Numbered from the stretch's first letter, positions 8,034 through 16,344 are shown. The stretch: DNA of 64,000 nt from Devosia ginsengisoli (GCF_007859655.1 NZ_CP042304.1:2978501-3042500); one strand, 5' to 3'. Program-made: numbers and translations. Notes: generated from the letters alone by a model not told the origin.

Positions 8034-8843
8034 ATGCGCCGGGGCTGGTTCCTTCCCATCGCCGCCGCTCTGGGCTTCGCATTTCTCTATGCGCCCATCG
8101 TGAGCCTCGTCATCTTCTCGTTCAACGAAAGCCGGCTGGTGACCGTGTGGTCGGGTTTTTCGACCAAGTGGTATGGCGAGCTGTTCAACGACCCGCAATT
8201 GCTCGGCGCCGCATGGCTCAGCCTGCAGATCGCCGCGCTCAGCGCCACGATCGCGCTGGTGCTGGGAACGCTGGCCGCCGTGGCTCTGGTGCGCTTCCGC
8301 CGCTTCAAGGGCCGGACGCTGTTCTCAGGCATGGTCTCGGCGCCGCTGGTCATGCCCGACGTGATCACGGGCCTGGCTCTGCTGCTGCTGTTCGTGGCCA
8401 TGGAATCCACTTTGGGTTGGCCGCAGGGCCGCGGCATGCTGACCATCGTCATCGCCCATGCCACCTTCTGCACCGCCTATGTCTGCGTGGTCGTGCAATC
8501 GCGGCTGTCCGATTTCGACCGGAGCCTGGAAGAAGCGGCCATGGACCTGGGCGCCTCGCCGATCCGCACCTTCTTCGACATCACCCTGCCCATCATCGCC
8601 CCGGCGCTGGTCTCCGGCTGGCTGCTCGGCTTCACCCTGTCGCTGGACGATCTGGTCATTGCCAGCTTCGTCTCGGGCCCGGGCTCGTCCACCCTGCCCA
8701 TGGTGATCTTTTCCAAGGTCAAGCTGGGCGTGTCGCCCGACGTCAATGCGCTGGCGACGATCATCATCGGCATCGTGGCTTTGGGCGTGCTGGCGGCAAC
8801 AATTTTGCAATTGCGGGCACGGCCGAAACGGGCGCGGGGCTAG
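8034..8843 (+). CDS. potI: Putrescine/polyamine ABC transporter permease
   Basis: A 269-residue inner-membrane permease paired with PotH. It has an N-terminal signal-anchor segment, about six membrane spans and the EEAAMDLGASPIRTFFDITLPIIAPALVSG type of EAA loop near residues 164-190. The conserved LSLDDLVIASFVSGPGSSTLP stretch after it is typical of PotI/PotC. The start is the ATG two bases after the potH stop, since upstream in-frame starts lie within potH. Its 3' end overlaps the convergent small membrane-protein gene by four bases. Confidence 0.92.
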   Translation: MRRGWFLPIAAALGFAFLYAPIVSLVIFSFNESRLVTVWSGFSTKWYGELFNDPQLLGAAWLSLQIAALSATIALVLGTLAAVALVRFRRFKGRTLFSGMVSAPLVMPDVITGLALLLLFVAMESTLGWPQGRGMLTIVIAHATFCTAYVCVVVQSRLSDFDRSLEEAAMDLGASPIRTFFDITLPIIAPALVSGWLLGFTLSLDDLVIASFVSGPGSSTLPMVIFSKVKLGVSPDVNALATIIIGIVALGVLAATILQLRARPKRARG

Positions 8844-9097
8844 GACAGCTCTACCGAGGCTATGAAGCCGACAATCAACAGCACGCCCAGGCCCATCAGA
8901 ACCAAATCCAACCTGCTTTCAGAACCGGTCAGGGCCTTGATTAATCTGGCGGGAGCGTCCACGCCTTCCGTGTTGTGAGACGGCGAGATTTTCCGCTGTT
9001 CGCCGGCGGTGATATCCGCGCGGGTGAATATCCGGATGGCACCAAAGATGAATGCGGCCAGGCCGATCAGCGGCAGATAGAGTTGCAACTCGGCCAT
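8840..9097 (-). CDS. Small two-span membrane protein, unknown function
   Basis: An 85-residue protein with hydrophobic segments near residues 5-22 (LQLYLPLIGLAAFIFGAI) and 62-80 (LVLMGLGVLLIVGFIASV), joined by a polar loop. I do not recognise the family. The start is set by a strong AAGGAGG sequence six bases before the ATG at 9097; a longer upstream frame has no such site. It converges on potI with a four-base overlap, so no terminator separates them. Confidence 0.6.
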   Translation of the reverse strand: MAELQLYLPLIGLAAFIFGAIRIFTRADITAGEQRKISPSHNTEGVDAPARLIKALTGSESRLDLVLMGLGVLLIVGFIASVELS

Positions 9098-9220
9098 GTA
9101 GCCCTCCTTGGCGAGCGCGATTGTCGGCGCGTTCGAAGCAAGCCGCAAGCACATCCCGCTCATCCAGGACTGGACAGGCGCGATAAACGGGGTCATGCTC
9201 CTGTCATGTTCAACCAACGC

Positions 9221-9238
9221 GAAGGAGGTGATCCAGTG
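9221..9238 (+). promoter_or_regulatory. Extended Shine-Dalgarno sequence matching the whole 16S tail
   Basis: The run AAGGAGGTGATCCAG at 9222-9236 is complementary over 15 bases to the usual 16S rRNA 3' end (CTGGATCACCTCCTT), and a GTG codon follows at 9236-9238. Ordinary ribosome sites pair over four to seven bases. It could drive a small open frame, or compete for ribosomes. Confidence 0.6.
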
Positions 9239-9307
9239 ACTTTTGAGATTTTGGCGCTCGAAGAAGGCCTGGGATATGTGGTGCTGATCGGGAGTGATCT
9301 CGGCTAG
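9236..9307 (+). CDS. Candidate 23-residue small protein or leader peptide
   Basis: A GTG-started frame encodes a 23-residue acidic-hydrophobic peptide (starting MTFEILALEEGLGYVV) and ends at 9307. It is preceded by the extended Shine-Dalgarno sequence, although the spacing from the AGGAGG core to the GTG is about seven bases and the pairing runs right up to the start codon. A strong terminator follows 40 bases later. The layout is that of a short independent transcript, or an attenuator ahead of purU. No family is recognised and expression is unproven. Confidence 0.4.
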   Translation: MTFEILALEEGLGYVVLIGSDLG

Positions 9308-9346
9308 CACACGCCTCCTCGGCACTTCGGGCCGATAAACTCAGGA

Positions 9347-9374
9347 AGGGTCGTCCCCCGGGGCGGCCCTTTTT
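9347..9374 (+). terminator. Intrinsic terminator upstream of purU
   Basis: The stem 9347-9356 / 9361-9370 pairs AGGGTCGTCC with GGGCGGCCCT (two G-T pairs) around a four-base loop and runs into TTTTT (9370-9374). A weaker AGGG/CCCT hairpin with a second T-run follows at about 9391-9407. Both would end the short transcript upstream of purU. Confidence 0.75.
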
Positions 9375-9415
9375 GTTTGCCGCTCCCCACAGGGACGGCC
9401 CTTTTTGCTGCGTAC

Positions 9416-9444
9416 TTGACGAAGACGGCCAAGCCATTGATACC
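9416..9444 (+). promoter_or_regulatory. Candidate purU promoter
   Basis: TTGACG (9416-9421), a 17-base spacer and GATACC (9439-9444) lie just after the terminators and about 30 bases before the purU ATG. The -35 match is good and the -10 match is fair. Confidence 0.4.
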
Positions 9445-9471
9445 GCTGCCAGCTTTGTTGGAGTGCCTGCC

Positions 9472-10326
9472 ATGTCCTCGGCCAGTTTCGTCCTCACCCT
9501 CAGCTGCGCCGACCGCCCCGGCATCGTCGCTGCCATCACCACCGAACTGGCGGCCTTGGGCGCCAATATCGCCGAATCCAACCAGTTCTGGGATCGCGAA
9601 ACCGACCGCTTCTTCATGCGGCTGGCCTTTACCGCGCCCGATGGCGTGGGGCGCGACACCATCGAGCGGGCGCTGAAATCACCCATCGAGCGCTTTTCGA
9701 TGAAGACGAGCCTGACCGATGATGCGCGCAAGAAGCGCGTGGTCATCATGGTCAGTAAGTTCGACCACACGCTGCTGCACCTGCTTTATCAGATCCGTGT
9801 CGGCTGGCTCGATGCGGAGGTCGCGGCGATCATTTCCAACCATGACGATACGCGCAGGATTGCCGAGGATGCCGGCATCCCCTTCCACCTGCTGCCGGTG
9901 AGCAAAGACACCAAGACGGCGCAGGAGGAGCAGGTGCTGGCTTTGGTCAAACAGACCGGCGCCGACCTCGTCGTGCTGGCGCGCTATATGCAGGTGCTGT
10001 CGGACAATCTGTCGACGCGGCTGTTCGGGCAGGTGATCAATATCCACCACTCCTTCCTGCCCAGCTTCAAGGGCGCCAAGCCCTATCACCAGGCCCATGA
10101 GCGCGGGGTGAAGATCATCGGCGCCACGGCGCATTATGTGACGCCGGACCTGGATGAAGGCCCGATCATCGAGCAGGAAACCGCCCGCGTGACCCATGCC
10201 ATGAGCCCCGACGATCTCGTGGCCGCCGGGCGGGATATCGAAAGCCGCGTGCTGGCGCGGGCGGTGAAGCTGCACCTGGAAAACCGGGTCATGCTGAATG
10301 GCAAGAAGACGGTGGTGTTTGGGTAG
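9472..10326 (+). CDS. purU: Formyltetrahydrofolate deformylase
   Basis: A 284-residue enzyme that hydrolyses 10-formyl-tetrahydrofolate to formate and tetrahydrofolate, balancing one-carbon pools. An N-terminal ACT domain (about residues 5-85, starting LSCADRPGIVAAITTEL) is followed by a GART-like formyltransferase domain. The catalytic region shows INIHHSFLPSFKGAKPYHQA and the TAHYVTPDLDEGPIIEQ stretch with its essential Asp. The length is normal. The ATG at 9472 is chosen because upstream codons read through the terminator region. It converges on the Rrf2 gene. Confidence 0.95.
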   Translation: MSSASFVLTLSCADRPGIVAAITTELAALGANIAESNQFWDRETDRFFMRLAFTAPDGVGRDTIERALKSPIERFSMKTSLTDDARKKRVVIMVSKFDHTLLHLLYQIRVGWLDAEVAAIISNHDDTRRIAEDAGIPFHLLPVSKDTKTAQEEQVLALVKQTGADLVVLARYMQVLSDNLSTRLFGQVINIHHSFLPSFKGAKPYHQAHERGVKIIGATAHYVTPDLDEGPIIEQETARVTHAMSPDDLVAAGRDIESRVLARAVKLHLENRVMLNGKKTVVFG

Positions 10327-10327
10327 G

Positions 10328-10447
10328 GGATACCCCCTCCTAACCTCCCCCTGATAGGGGGAGGAACAGATCGAGCTTATGGCACGATCTTGCCCCAACC
10401 ACTGCGCGGCTCCTCCCCCTATCAGGGGGAGGTTGGGAGGGGTATCC
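10328..10447. repeat. Long inverted repeat between convergent purU and rrf2-type gene
   Basis: A 37-base arm (10328-10364) and a 36-base arm (10412-10447) are reverse complements apart from one or two changes, enclosing a 47-base loop. Each arm holds the shorter palindrome cctccccctgatagggggag. The element fills the whole gap between two convergent genes and probably acts as a two-way terminator. Confidence 0.85.
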
Positions 10448-10448
10448 G

Positions 10449-10877
10449 CTAAACCGGCAAATCTTCCAGCCGGAGCGAGTCCGCCAGCGTCGTATGGTCC
10501 AGCACGTCGCGGGTGGCCAGGGTCACGCGCTCGAAGACATGGCGGATTTCACAGGACGCCTCGTCGCGGCAATCCTTGCAGCGCTTATAGGCGATCTTGG
10601 AAAGGCAGGGCAGCGGCGCGACCGGCCCGTCGATCAAGCGCAGCACTTCGCCGAACATGATCTCCTCGGGCGCCCGCAACAGCTCGTAGCCTCCCGCGCG
10701 GCCGCGCCGGCTGGCGACGAAGCCGGCCCGTTTCAACTCGAGCAAGATCTGCTCGAGGAACTTCTTGGGAATGGCCTGTTGCTTGGAAATCTCGCCGATC
10801 ATCATGGTTTCACCGCGCTCGGCCCGTGCGAGGGAGACCAGCGCGCGCAAGGCATATTTGGCTTTCTGCGAAATCAT
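10449..10877 (-). CDS. Rrf2-family transcriptional regulator with four-cysteine cluster
   Basis: A 142-residue DNA-binding protein. The N-terminal winged helix (MISQKAKYALRALVSLA, then IGEISKQQAIPKKFLEQILLELKRAGFV and SRRGRAGGYELLR) is diagnostic of Rrf2. Near the C terminus Cys91, Cys100, Cys103 and Cys109 form C-x8-C-x2-C-x5-C, which could hold an iron-sulfur cluster or sense redox. This spacing differs from the three-cysteine pattern of IscR. Its targets are not visible here. The ATG at 10877 is favoured by the conserved N terminus. Confidence 0.88.
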   Translation of the reverse strand: MISQKAKYALRALVSLARAERGETMMIGEISKQQAIPKKFLEQILLELKRAGFVASRRGRAGGYELLRAPEEIMFGEVLRLIDGPVAPLPCLSKIAYKRCKDCRDEASCEIRHVFERVTLATRDVLDHTTLADSLRLEDLPV

Positions 10878-11019
10878 CGGCCCACATATTCCTGGCGCGC
10901 CCGCGCGGCGCGCCGAAACTCGACGGGAGCAGAAGAGCCTGCCCCTAACTTCTATGCGCCCCACGCCAAGCCTTTGACAAGACCTGCAATCCACGTGGAA
11001 ACGCTACTCTGGCGGCCAT

Positions 11020-13332
11020 CTAGCTTTTGGGCTCTGGCACCACCGGCGGCACAGTATTGCGCTCTTCGGTTTCACTGTCGTCTACGGGCGGGGCAATGCC
11101 GCCCTCATTGGTCTCGTCATCGGCCTCCCGCTCGGTCTCCGCTTCGATCTCGGCTGCGGTCTCCGGCTCGGGTTCCGCAGGAGTATCAGGCTGAGGTTCA
11201 GGCTCGGCGTCCGGAGCGGCGTCCGGCTCAATTTCAGGCTCGGCTTCGGTCTCTGCGGGCGTCTCGGCAACCGGCTCGACCGGGGGTGGCACCACGACTT
11301 CATCGATGGCGGCTGGCGCCTCGCCGATGGCTTCGACGGGGGCGGGTTCGGTTTCTTCACCGGCCGGCGCCTCGTCCGCGGGCGGGGGCAATTCGATGAC
11401 GGTTTCCGGTTCGGTGGCGACCACTTCGGCGACGACGGGCGCCGCGGCGGCCTTTTCGAGCAGGTTTTCCACCACAGGCAGCTTGGGCTCTTCGGGCACG
11501 GGCATGGCCGGGGCGGCCATGTCGCCGCCATCGCCGCGCAGGAAGGTCAGGATGCCCTTGCCGATCTCGCGCTCGCCCCTGATAACCGCGGTGGCGCCGA
11601 GATTGCGCAGGAAGTCTTCCTCTTCCTCGGAATAGGCGCGGGCGATGATGGAAATGCCCGGATTGAGCTTGCGGCCGGATTCGCAGACCGTGCCGGCCTC
11701 GAAGGCATTGGAAATGGCGATCAGCAGGTTGCGGGCCTGCGGCAGATTGGCGAGCCTGAGCGTATCCAGGCTGGCGGCATTGCCGAAGACGACTTCGAGC
11801 CCCTCGGCCCGCGCCGCCGCGACATCGTGGTCGGAATCTTCGATCACCACGAGACCGCCGCCGTCCTCCTTGATGCCGGCGGCGAGGATACGGCCAACCT
11901 GGCCATAGCCGACCAGCACGGTATGACCGGTCTGGTGGGAGGGCTCGCCGGTATCGTCATCGGCGCCGGGCGCGCCGCTATCGACCGCTGCTTCGCTGGG
12001 CGCGTCACTGGTGATGGGGCCATTGGCGGCTTCGGACAATTCACCGGGCTCGATGCGCGGGCCATCCTGCCCTGTCTGAGCGGCCTTGCGCGCTGCCGCC
12101 TTGGCTTCGAGGCGCGGCTTGGCCAGGTCGACCGCCCAGAACACGACCGGATTGAGGATGATCGACACCACCGATCCGGCCAGCACCAGATCCTGGGCTT
12201 CCTTGGGCATGATGGCCAGGGCCACGCCCATGCTGGCGATGATGAAGGAGAATTCGCCGATCTGCGCCAGCGAGGCCGAAATGGTCAGCGCCGTCGATAC
12301 CGGTCGCCGGAACAGCAGCACGATGCCGAAGGCGGCCAGCGACTTGCCGATGACGATGATAAAGACCGTCGCCAGCAGCGGCAGCGGATCCTCGACAATG
12401 GTCGTGGGGTCGAACAGCATGCCGACCGACACGAAGAACAGCACCGAGAAAGCGTCGCGCAGCGGCAGGGTTTCCTGCGCCGCGCGGTGGCTGAGCTCGC
12501 TCTCGGAGAGGATCATGCCGGCAAAGAACGCGCCCAGGGCCAGCGAGACGCCGAACAGCACGGCCGACCCCAGCGCCACGCCCAACGCAATGGCCAGCAC
12601 CGCCAGGCGGAACAGTTCGCGGCTGCCGGTATGGGCCGTGCCATGCAGGGCCCAGGGAATGATGCGGCGGCCGACGATGAGCATGAAGCCGACAAAGCCG
12701 GCAATCTTGATCGCGGTGAGCGCGATCACGCCCCAGATGCCGATGCCGCCGCCAACCAGCCGCTCGACAAACGACACGAAGGGGTCATGCGGGGCATTTT
12801 CGCTGCCGCTCAAGGCGGCGAAGGCCGGGATCAGCACCAGCGCCAGGATACAGACCAGGTCTTCGACGATCAGCCAGCCCACGGCGATGCGGCCGCGCTC
12901 GGTTTCGAGCAGGCGCCGGTCCTGCATGGCCTTGAGCAGCACCACGGTGGAGGCGCAGGACAGGGCCAGCCCGAAGAGCAGGGACGCTCCCATGTCCCAG
13001 CCCAGCAAGCTGCCAAGCCCGAAGCCGAGCAGCGTCGCCAGCGCGATCTGGCCAACCGCGCCGGGAATGGCCAGCGCCCGCACGCTCAGCAGGTCCTTGA
13101 GCGAAAAATGCAGCCCGACGCCGAACATGAGCAGGATCACGCCCAGCTCGGCCAGTTCGGCGCCGACCGCCTGATCGGCCACGAAACCGGGCGTATAGGG
13201 CCCAGCCAGAACGCCGGCAAACAGATACCCCACCAGCGGCGGCATCTTGAAGCGATTGGCGATCATGCCGAAGATATAGGCCAGCACCAGACCCGCGACG
13301 ATCGTTGTGATCAGGGGGGTGTCGTGGTGCAT
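11020..13332 (-). CDS. Kef/YbaL-type cation:proton antiporter with RCK domain and acidic C-terminal tail
   Basis: A 770-residue CPA2-family protein. About 12 membrane segments fill residues 5-390 and include the GVILLMFGVGLHFSLKDLL and GWLIVEDLVCILALVLIP stretches of Kef proteins. A Rossmann RCK/TrkA-N domain follows (HTVLVGYGQVGRILAAGI, near residue 470) and would sense nucleotide. It probably exchanges K+ or Na+ for protons. The last 150 or so residues are almost wholly Pro, Glu, Ala, Asp and Val (APAEPEPE-like runs), absent from E. coli YbaL and likely disordered. No KefF/KefG partner is adjacent. Confidence 0.88.
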   Translation of the reverse strand: MHHDTPLITTIVAGLVLAYIFGMIANRFKMPPLVGYLFAGVLAGPYTPGFVADQAVGAELAELGVILLMFGVGLHFSLKDLLSVRALAIPGAVGQIALATLLGFGLGSLLGWDMGASLLFGLALSCASTVVLLKAMQDRRLLETERGRIAVGWLIVEDLVCILALVLIPAFAALSGSENAPHDPFVSFVERLVGGGIGIWGVIALTAIKIAGFVGFMLIVGRRIIPWALHGTAHTGSRELFRLAVLAIALGVALGSAVLFGVSLALGAFFAGMILSESELSHRAAQETLPLRDAFSVLFFVSVGMLFDPTTIVEDPLPLLATVFIIVIGKSLAAFGIVLLFRRPVSTALTISASLAQIGEFSFIIASMGVALAIMPKEAQDLVLAGSVVSIILNPVVFWAVDLAKPRLEAKAAARKAAQTGQDGPRIEPGELSEAANGPITSDAPSEAAVDSGAPGADDDTGEPSHQTGHTVLVGYGQVGRILAAGIKEDGGGLVVIEDSDHDVAAARAEGLEVVFGNAASLDTLRLANLPQARNLLIAISNAFEAGTVCESGRKLNPGISIIARAYSEEEEDFLRNLGATAVIRGEREIGKGILTFLRGDGGDMAAPAMPVPEEPKLPVVENLLEKAAAAPVVAEVVATEPETVIELPPPADEAPAGEETEPAPVEAIGEAPAAIDEVVVPPPVEPVAETPAETEAEPEIEPDAAPDAEPEPQPDTPAEPEPETAAEIEAETEREADDETNEGGIAPPVDDSETEERNTVPPVVPEPKS

Positions 13333-13518
13333 GATGCCTCCGTCTAGGGGGATGATCCGGGCTGCTGGAAATCTCTACGGGCAAAATGGGGTATAGGGCC
13401 CCGATGCGCAAGCACCGCCGTTGCAAGAAACGTCAGCAATTTGGTCTACTTGGCGAAAGATTTCGCCGCCAACAGAACAGTCGCCGGACTTTGGCTTTGT
13501 TATGGCATTACGGCGCGG

Positions 13519-14607
13519 TCAGGACACGACGGTGATCTTTTCGGCGGCGCGGGTAATGCCGGTATAGAGCCAGCGCGCCCGCTCCTCGCGGAACACGAAG
13601 CTCTCGTCGAACAGATAGACATTGTCCCACTGGCTGCCCTGCGCCTTGTGGACGGTGAGGCAGTAGCCGAAGGTGAACTCGTCAAACTGGCGGCGCTCGG
13701 GCCAGCTCATCGTATCTTCCTCGCCCGAGAAGAAGGCCTTGTGCGTCAGCACCCGCGCCTCGCCCTTGCCCTCGTCGGCGCCCAGCAGCAGCGAATATTT
13801 GCCATTGGTCCGCTTGGTCACTTCGGTGACAATCCAGATCTGCCCGTTGAGCAGCTTCTTGCGCGGATTGTTCCTGAGGCACACCATGCGGTCGCCCTCG
13901 ACCGGCTCGTGGAAGGGTAGGCCTTTCAGCTCACGCAGGCGGTCATTGTATTGCAGGCGCGTCTTGTTGCGGCCCACCAGCACCTGGTCGGCCTCCAGCA
14001 CAGCATTGCGATCGACATTGTCGCGGCCCACCACGATGGAATCGCCATAGGTACCGCGCTCGAGAAAGCCGCCCTCGCGCACCTGCATGGAGAGGTGGAT
14101 GATGGGATTGTCGGCCGCCTGCCGGTGGATTTCGGTGAGCATGATATCGGGCTCGTCGGCGGTGAAGAAGCCGGCGCCCTGCACCGGCGGCAGCTGGAAC
14201 GGATCGCCCAGCACCAGCACCTTGACCCCGAAGCTGAGCAGGTCCTTGCCCAATTGCTCATCGACCATCGAGACTTCGTCGATGACGATGAGATCGGCAT
14301 CGGCGGCCGGGCTTTCATCATCGAGCACGAAGCGCGGCTCGCCCTCCTTTTCGCTGACCAGAGTATAGATCAGGCTGTGGATGGTCTGGGCGCCCTTGCA
14401 GCCGCGCTTGCGCATGACCAGCGCCGCCTTGCCGGTAAAGGCGGCATATTTGACCGACCGCACATCCTGCGCCAGATGCACGGCGAGCGTCGACTTGCCG
14501 GTGCCGGCCCAGCCGAACAGGCGGAAGACCTGCGGGCCGTTCCGGTCCTTGAGCCAATCGGACACAGCCTTGAGTGCCGCATCCTGCTGGGGCGACCAGA
14601 CCGGCAT
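13519..14607 (-). CDS. RecD-like / UvrD-type superfamily 1 DNA helicase
   Basis: A 362-residue single-polypeptide SF1B helicase. Walker A is FGWAGTGKST (Lys38), Walker B is LIVIDEVSM (Asp110-Glu111), motif III is LVLGDPFQLPPV, motif IV-like ITEIHRQ-type is present as LTEIHRQ, and the C terminus holds LTVHKAQGSQWDNVYLFDES and LYTGITRAAEKI. It is short, near phage Dda size, and lacks the RecD N-terminal domain. It probably unwinds DNA 5' to 3' in repair or replication restart. It is the last gene of an AKR-FAH-helicase operon, with its ATG overlapping the upstream stop by one base. Confidence 0.85.
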   Translation of the reverse strand: MPVWSPQQDAALKAVSDWLKDRNGPQVFRLFGWAGTGKSTLAVHLAQDVRSVKYAAFTGKAALVMRKRGCKGAQTIHSLIYTLVSEKEGEPRFVLDDESPAADADLIVIDEVSMVDEQLGKDLLSFGVKVLVLGDPFQLPPVQGAGFFTADEPDIMLTEIHRQAADNPIIHLSMQVREGGFLERGTYGDSIVVGRDNVDRNAVLEADQVLVGRNKTRLQYNDRLRELKGLPFHEPVEGDRMVCLRNNPRKKLLNGQIWIVTEVTKRTNGKYSLLLGADEGKGEARVLTHKAFFSGEEDTMSWPERRQFDEFTFGYCLTVHKAQGSQWDNVYLFDESFVFREERARWLYTGITRAAEKITVVS

Positions 14608-15290
14608 CAGGCGATCCGCGTCCTGACCGTGCCAATACCGGCAATGGCGCCTTCCAGCACATCGCCGCGCACCACCGCGCTGACGCCGGCCGGGGTACCG
14701 GTCATGATGATATCGCCGGCCTTAAGGGCCACGAAAGTGCTGAGATAGGCGATGGTATCGGGCACATTCCAGATCTGGTCGGCGAGATCGCCGCGCTGGC
14801 GCTCGACGCCATTGACCGAAAGCGTGATGGCGCCGCTATCGGGGTGGCCGATGGCGCTTGCTGGTTCGATCGTGCCTATGGGGGCGGAATGGTCGAAGCC
14901 CTTGGCCATGTCCCAGGGGCGGCCGGCCTTCTTGGCCTGCGCCTGGACGTCCCGCCGCGTCATGTCGAGGCCTACGGCATAGCCATAGACGTGGTTCAGA
15001 GCATCACCCGAAGCGATGTCGGCACCGTCCTTGCCGATGGCGACGACCAGTTCGATCTCGTGGTGGAAATCACTGGTCTGGCTCGGATAGGGGATATCGG
15101 CGCCGCCCACCACGATAGCGTCGGCCGGCTTGCCGAAGAAGAAGGGCGGATCGCGCGTGTCATTGCCCATTTCCACGACATGCTCGGCATAGTTGCGGCC
15201 GACGCAATAGACGCGCCGCACGGCGAACAGCCCGCCGCGGGCGATCGGGATGGTGACCGGCGCATGGGGCTCGAACAGAAAATCAGCCAC
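14607..15290 (-). CDS. Fumarylacetoacetate hydrolase-family protein
   Basis: A 227-residue FAH-fold enzyme of the short bacterial type. The family core is seen in VGRNYAEHVVEMGN, FFFGKPADAIV, YPSQTSDFHHEIELVVAIG (metal-binding Glu pair), VYGYAVGLDMTRRD and MTGTPAGV near the end. Relatives are acylpyruvases or decarboxylases acting on 2,4-dioxo acids; the substrate here is unknown. A GTG start at 15290 is chosen because GAGGAG lies seven bases before it; an ATG six codons upstream has no such site. It overlaps the AKR gene by eight bases. Confidence 0.85.
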   Translation of the reverse strand: MADFLFEPHAPVTIPIARGGLFAVRRVYCVGRNYAEHVVEMGNDTRDPPFFFGKPADAIVVGGADIPYPSQTSDFHHEIELVVAIGKDGADIASGDALNHVYGYAVGLDMTRRDVQAQAKKAGRPWDMAKGFDHSAPIGTIEPASAIGHPDSGAITLSVNGVERQRGDLADQIWNVPDTIAYLSTFVALKAGDIIMTGTPAGVSAVVRGDVLEGAIAGIGTVRTRIA

Positions 15291-16344
15291 GCTTGAACTC
15301 CTCGGCATAGGGGGCGATCAGGTCGAGGTCGATCTTGCCCAGCCTATCCTGTGCGGTGAAGCTCTGGTGCCAATAGGGATAGAGCAAAGGCGGCTGGCTG
15401 GCCGCATCGAGCCGGGCGCGCTCGTCCGGGGTGAGTTCAAGGCTGGCGGCTGCCAGGTTGTCCTGGAACTGCGCCTCGTTGCGCCCGCCGATGATGACCG
15501 AAGTCACCCCCGGCCGCCCAAGCAGCCAGGCGAGGGCCACCTGCGCGCCGGAAACGCCGCGCGTCTCGGCAACGGAAACGAGAACGTCGATGACATCGTA
15601 GAGCTTGTCCCAGTCATAGACCGGCGGCTCGCGGAAGCCGCCGACATGCCGGCCCGATTTCGGCCCGCCATCGCGGCGATATTTGCCAGAGAGCAGCCCA
15701 CCGGCCAAAGGCGACCAGATCAGAATACCCAGGCCCTGGTCCTGGCTGATCGGGATCAGTTCATATTCGGCTTCGCGCGAATGCAGCGTGTAGTGGATCT
15801 GCTGGGAGATGAAGCGCTCGCCATGGCGGGCGCCCGCCGCAGCCAGGGCCTTGCTGATATGCCAGCCGGCATAATTGGAGCAGCCGATATAGCGGACCTT
15901 GCCCGACTTCACGAGCGTATCGAGCGCCTCCATCGTTTCCTCGATGGGCGTCTGCCCGTCCCATTCATGGACCTGGTAGAGGTCGATGACATCGGTCTGC
16001 AGCCGGCGCAGGCTGGCTTCGGCCTGGGCGATGATGTGATGGCGGCTCAGCCCGATCTCGTTGGGTCCGTCGCCCATCTTGAAGCGGACCTTGGTGGCGA
16101 CCAGCGTTTTCTGGCGGCGGCCGTTCTCGGCCAGCGCCACGCCGATCATCTCCTCGGAGACGCCGGCATTGTAGACATTGGCGGTGTCGAGCAGGTTGAT
16201 GCCGGCATCGAGGCAGAGGTCGATCTGGCGCGTTGCATCGGCCTGTTCGGTATGGCCGACCTTTTCCGAGCCGCCAAAGGTCATGGTGCCCATGGTCAAA
16301 ACAGAGACCTTGAGGCCGGAGCGGCCCAGATAGCGGTATTGCAT
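15283..16344 (-). CDS. Aldo/keto reductase
   Basis: A 353-residue NADPH-dependent reductase of the AKR/Tas type. The catalytic tetrad is visible as Asp53 and Tyr58 (LLDTANVYNAG), Lys85 (VATKVRF) and His126 (YQVHEWD). The cofactor end shows WLLGRPGVTSVIIGGRNEAQ. The length is normal and the protein is cytoplasmic. Of two close ATG codons, the second (16344) has GAGG at proper spacing. It is the first gene of the operon with the FAH-family gene and helicase. The aldehyde or ketone substrate is unknown. Confidence 0.9.
   Translation of the reverse strand: MQYRYLGRSGLKVSVLTMGTMTFGGSEKVGHTEQADATRQIDLCLDAGINLLDTANVYNAGVSEEMIGVALAENGRRQKTLVATKVRFKMGDGPNEIGLSRHHIIAQAEASLRRLQTDVIDLYQVHEWDGQTPIEETMEALDTLVKSGKVRYIGCSNYAGWHISKALAAAGARHGERFISQQIHYTLHSREAEYELIPISQDQGLGILIWSPLAGGLLSGKYRRDGGPKSGRHVGGFREPPVYDWDKLYDVIDVLVSVAETRGVSGAQVALAWLLGRPGVTSVIIGGRNEAQFQDNLAAASLELTPDERARLDAASQPPLLYPYWHQSFTAQDRLGKIDLDLIAPYAEEFKRG

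Noticed and set aside
9221..9236. Remnant of a 16S rRNA gene on the - strand
   Set aside because: Only the last 15 bases match the 16S tail; the adjacent bases do not resemble 16S rRNA, so an rRNA fragment is unlikely.
9206..9307. An ATG start at 9206 for the small frame upstream of purU
   Set aside because: It has no ribosome site of its own and would place the strong anti-16S sequence inside the coding part; the GTG at 9236 fits better.
11827..13347. A 506-codon open frame on the + strand opposite the Kef/YbaL gene
   Set aside because: The opposite strand encodes a convincing membrane antiporter; this frame is His/Gln/Arg-rich with no hydrophobic pattern or motif.
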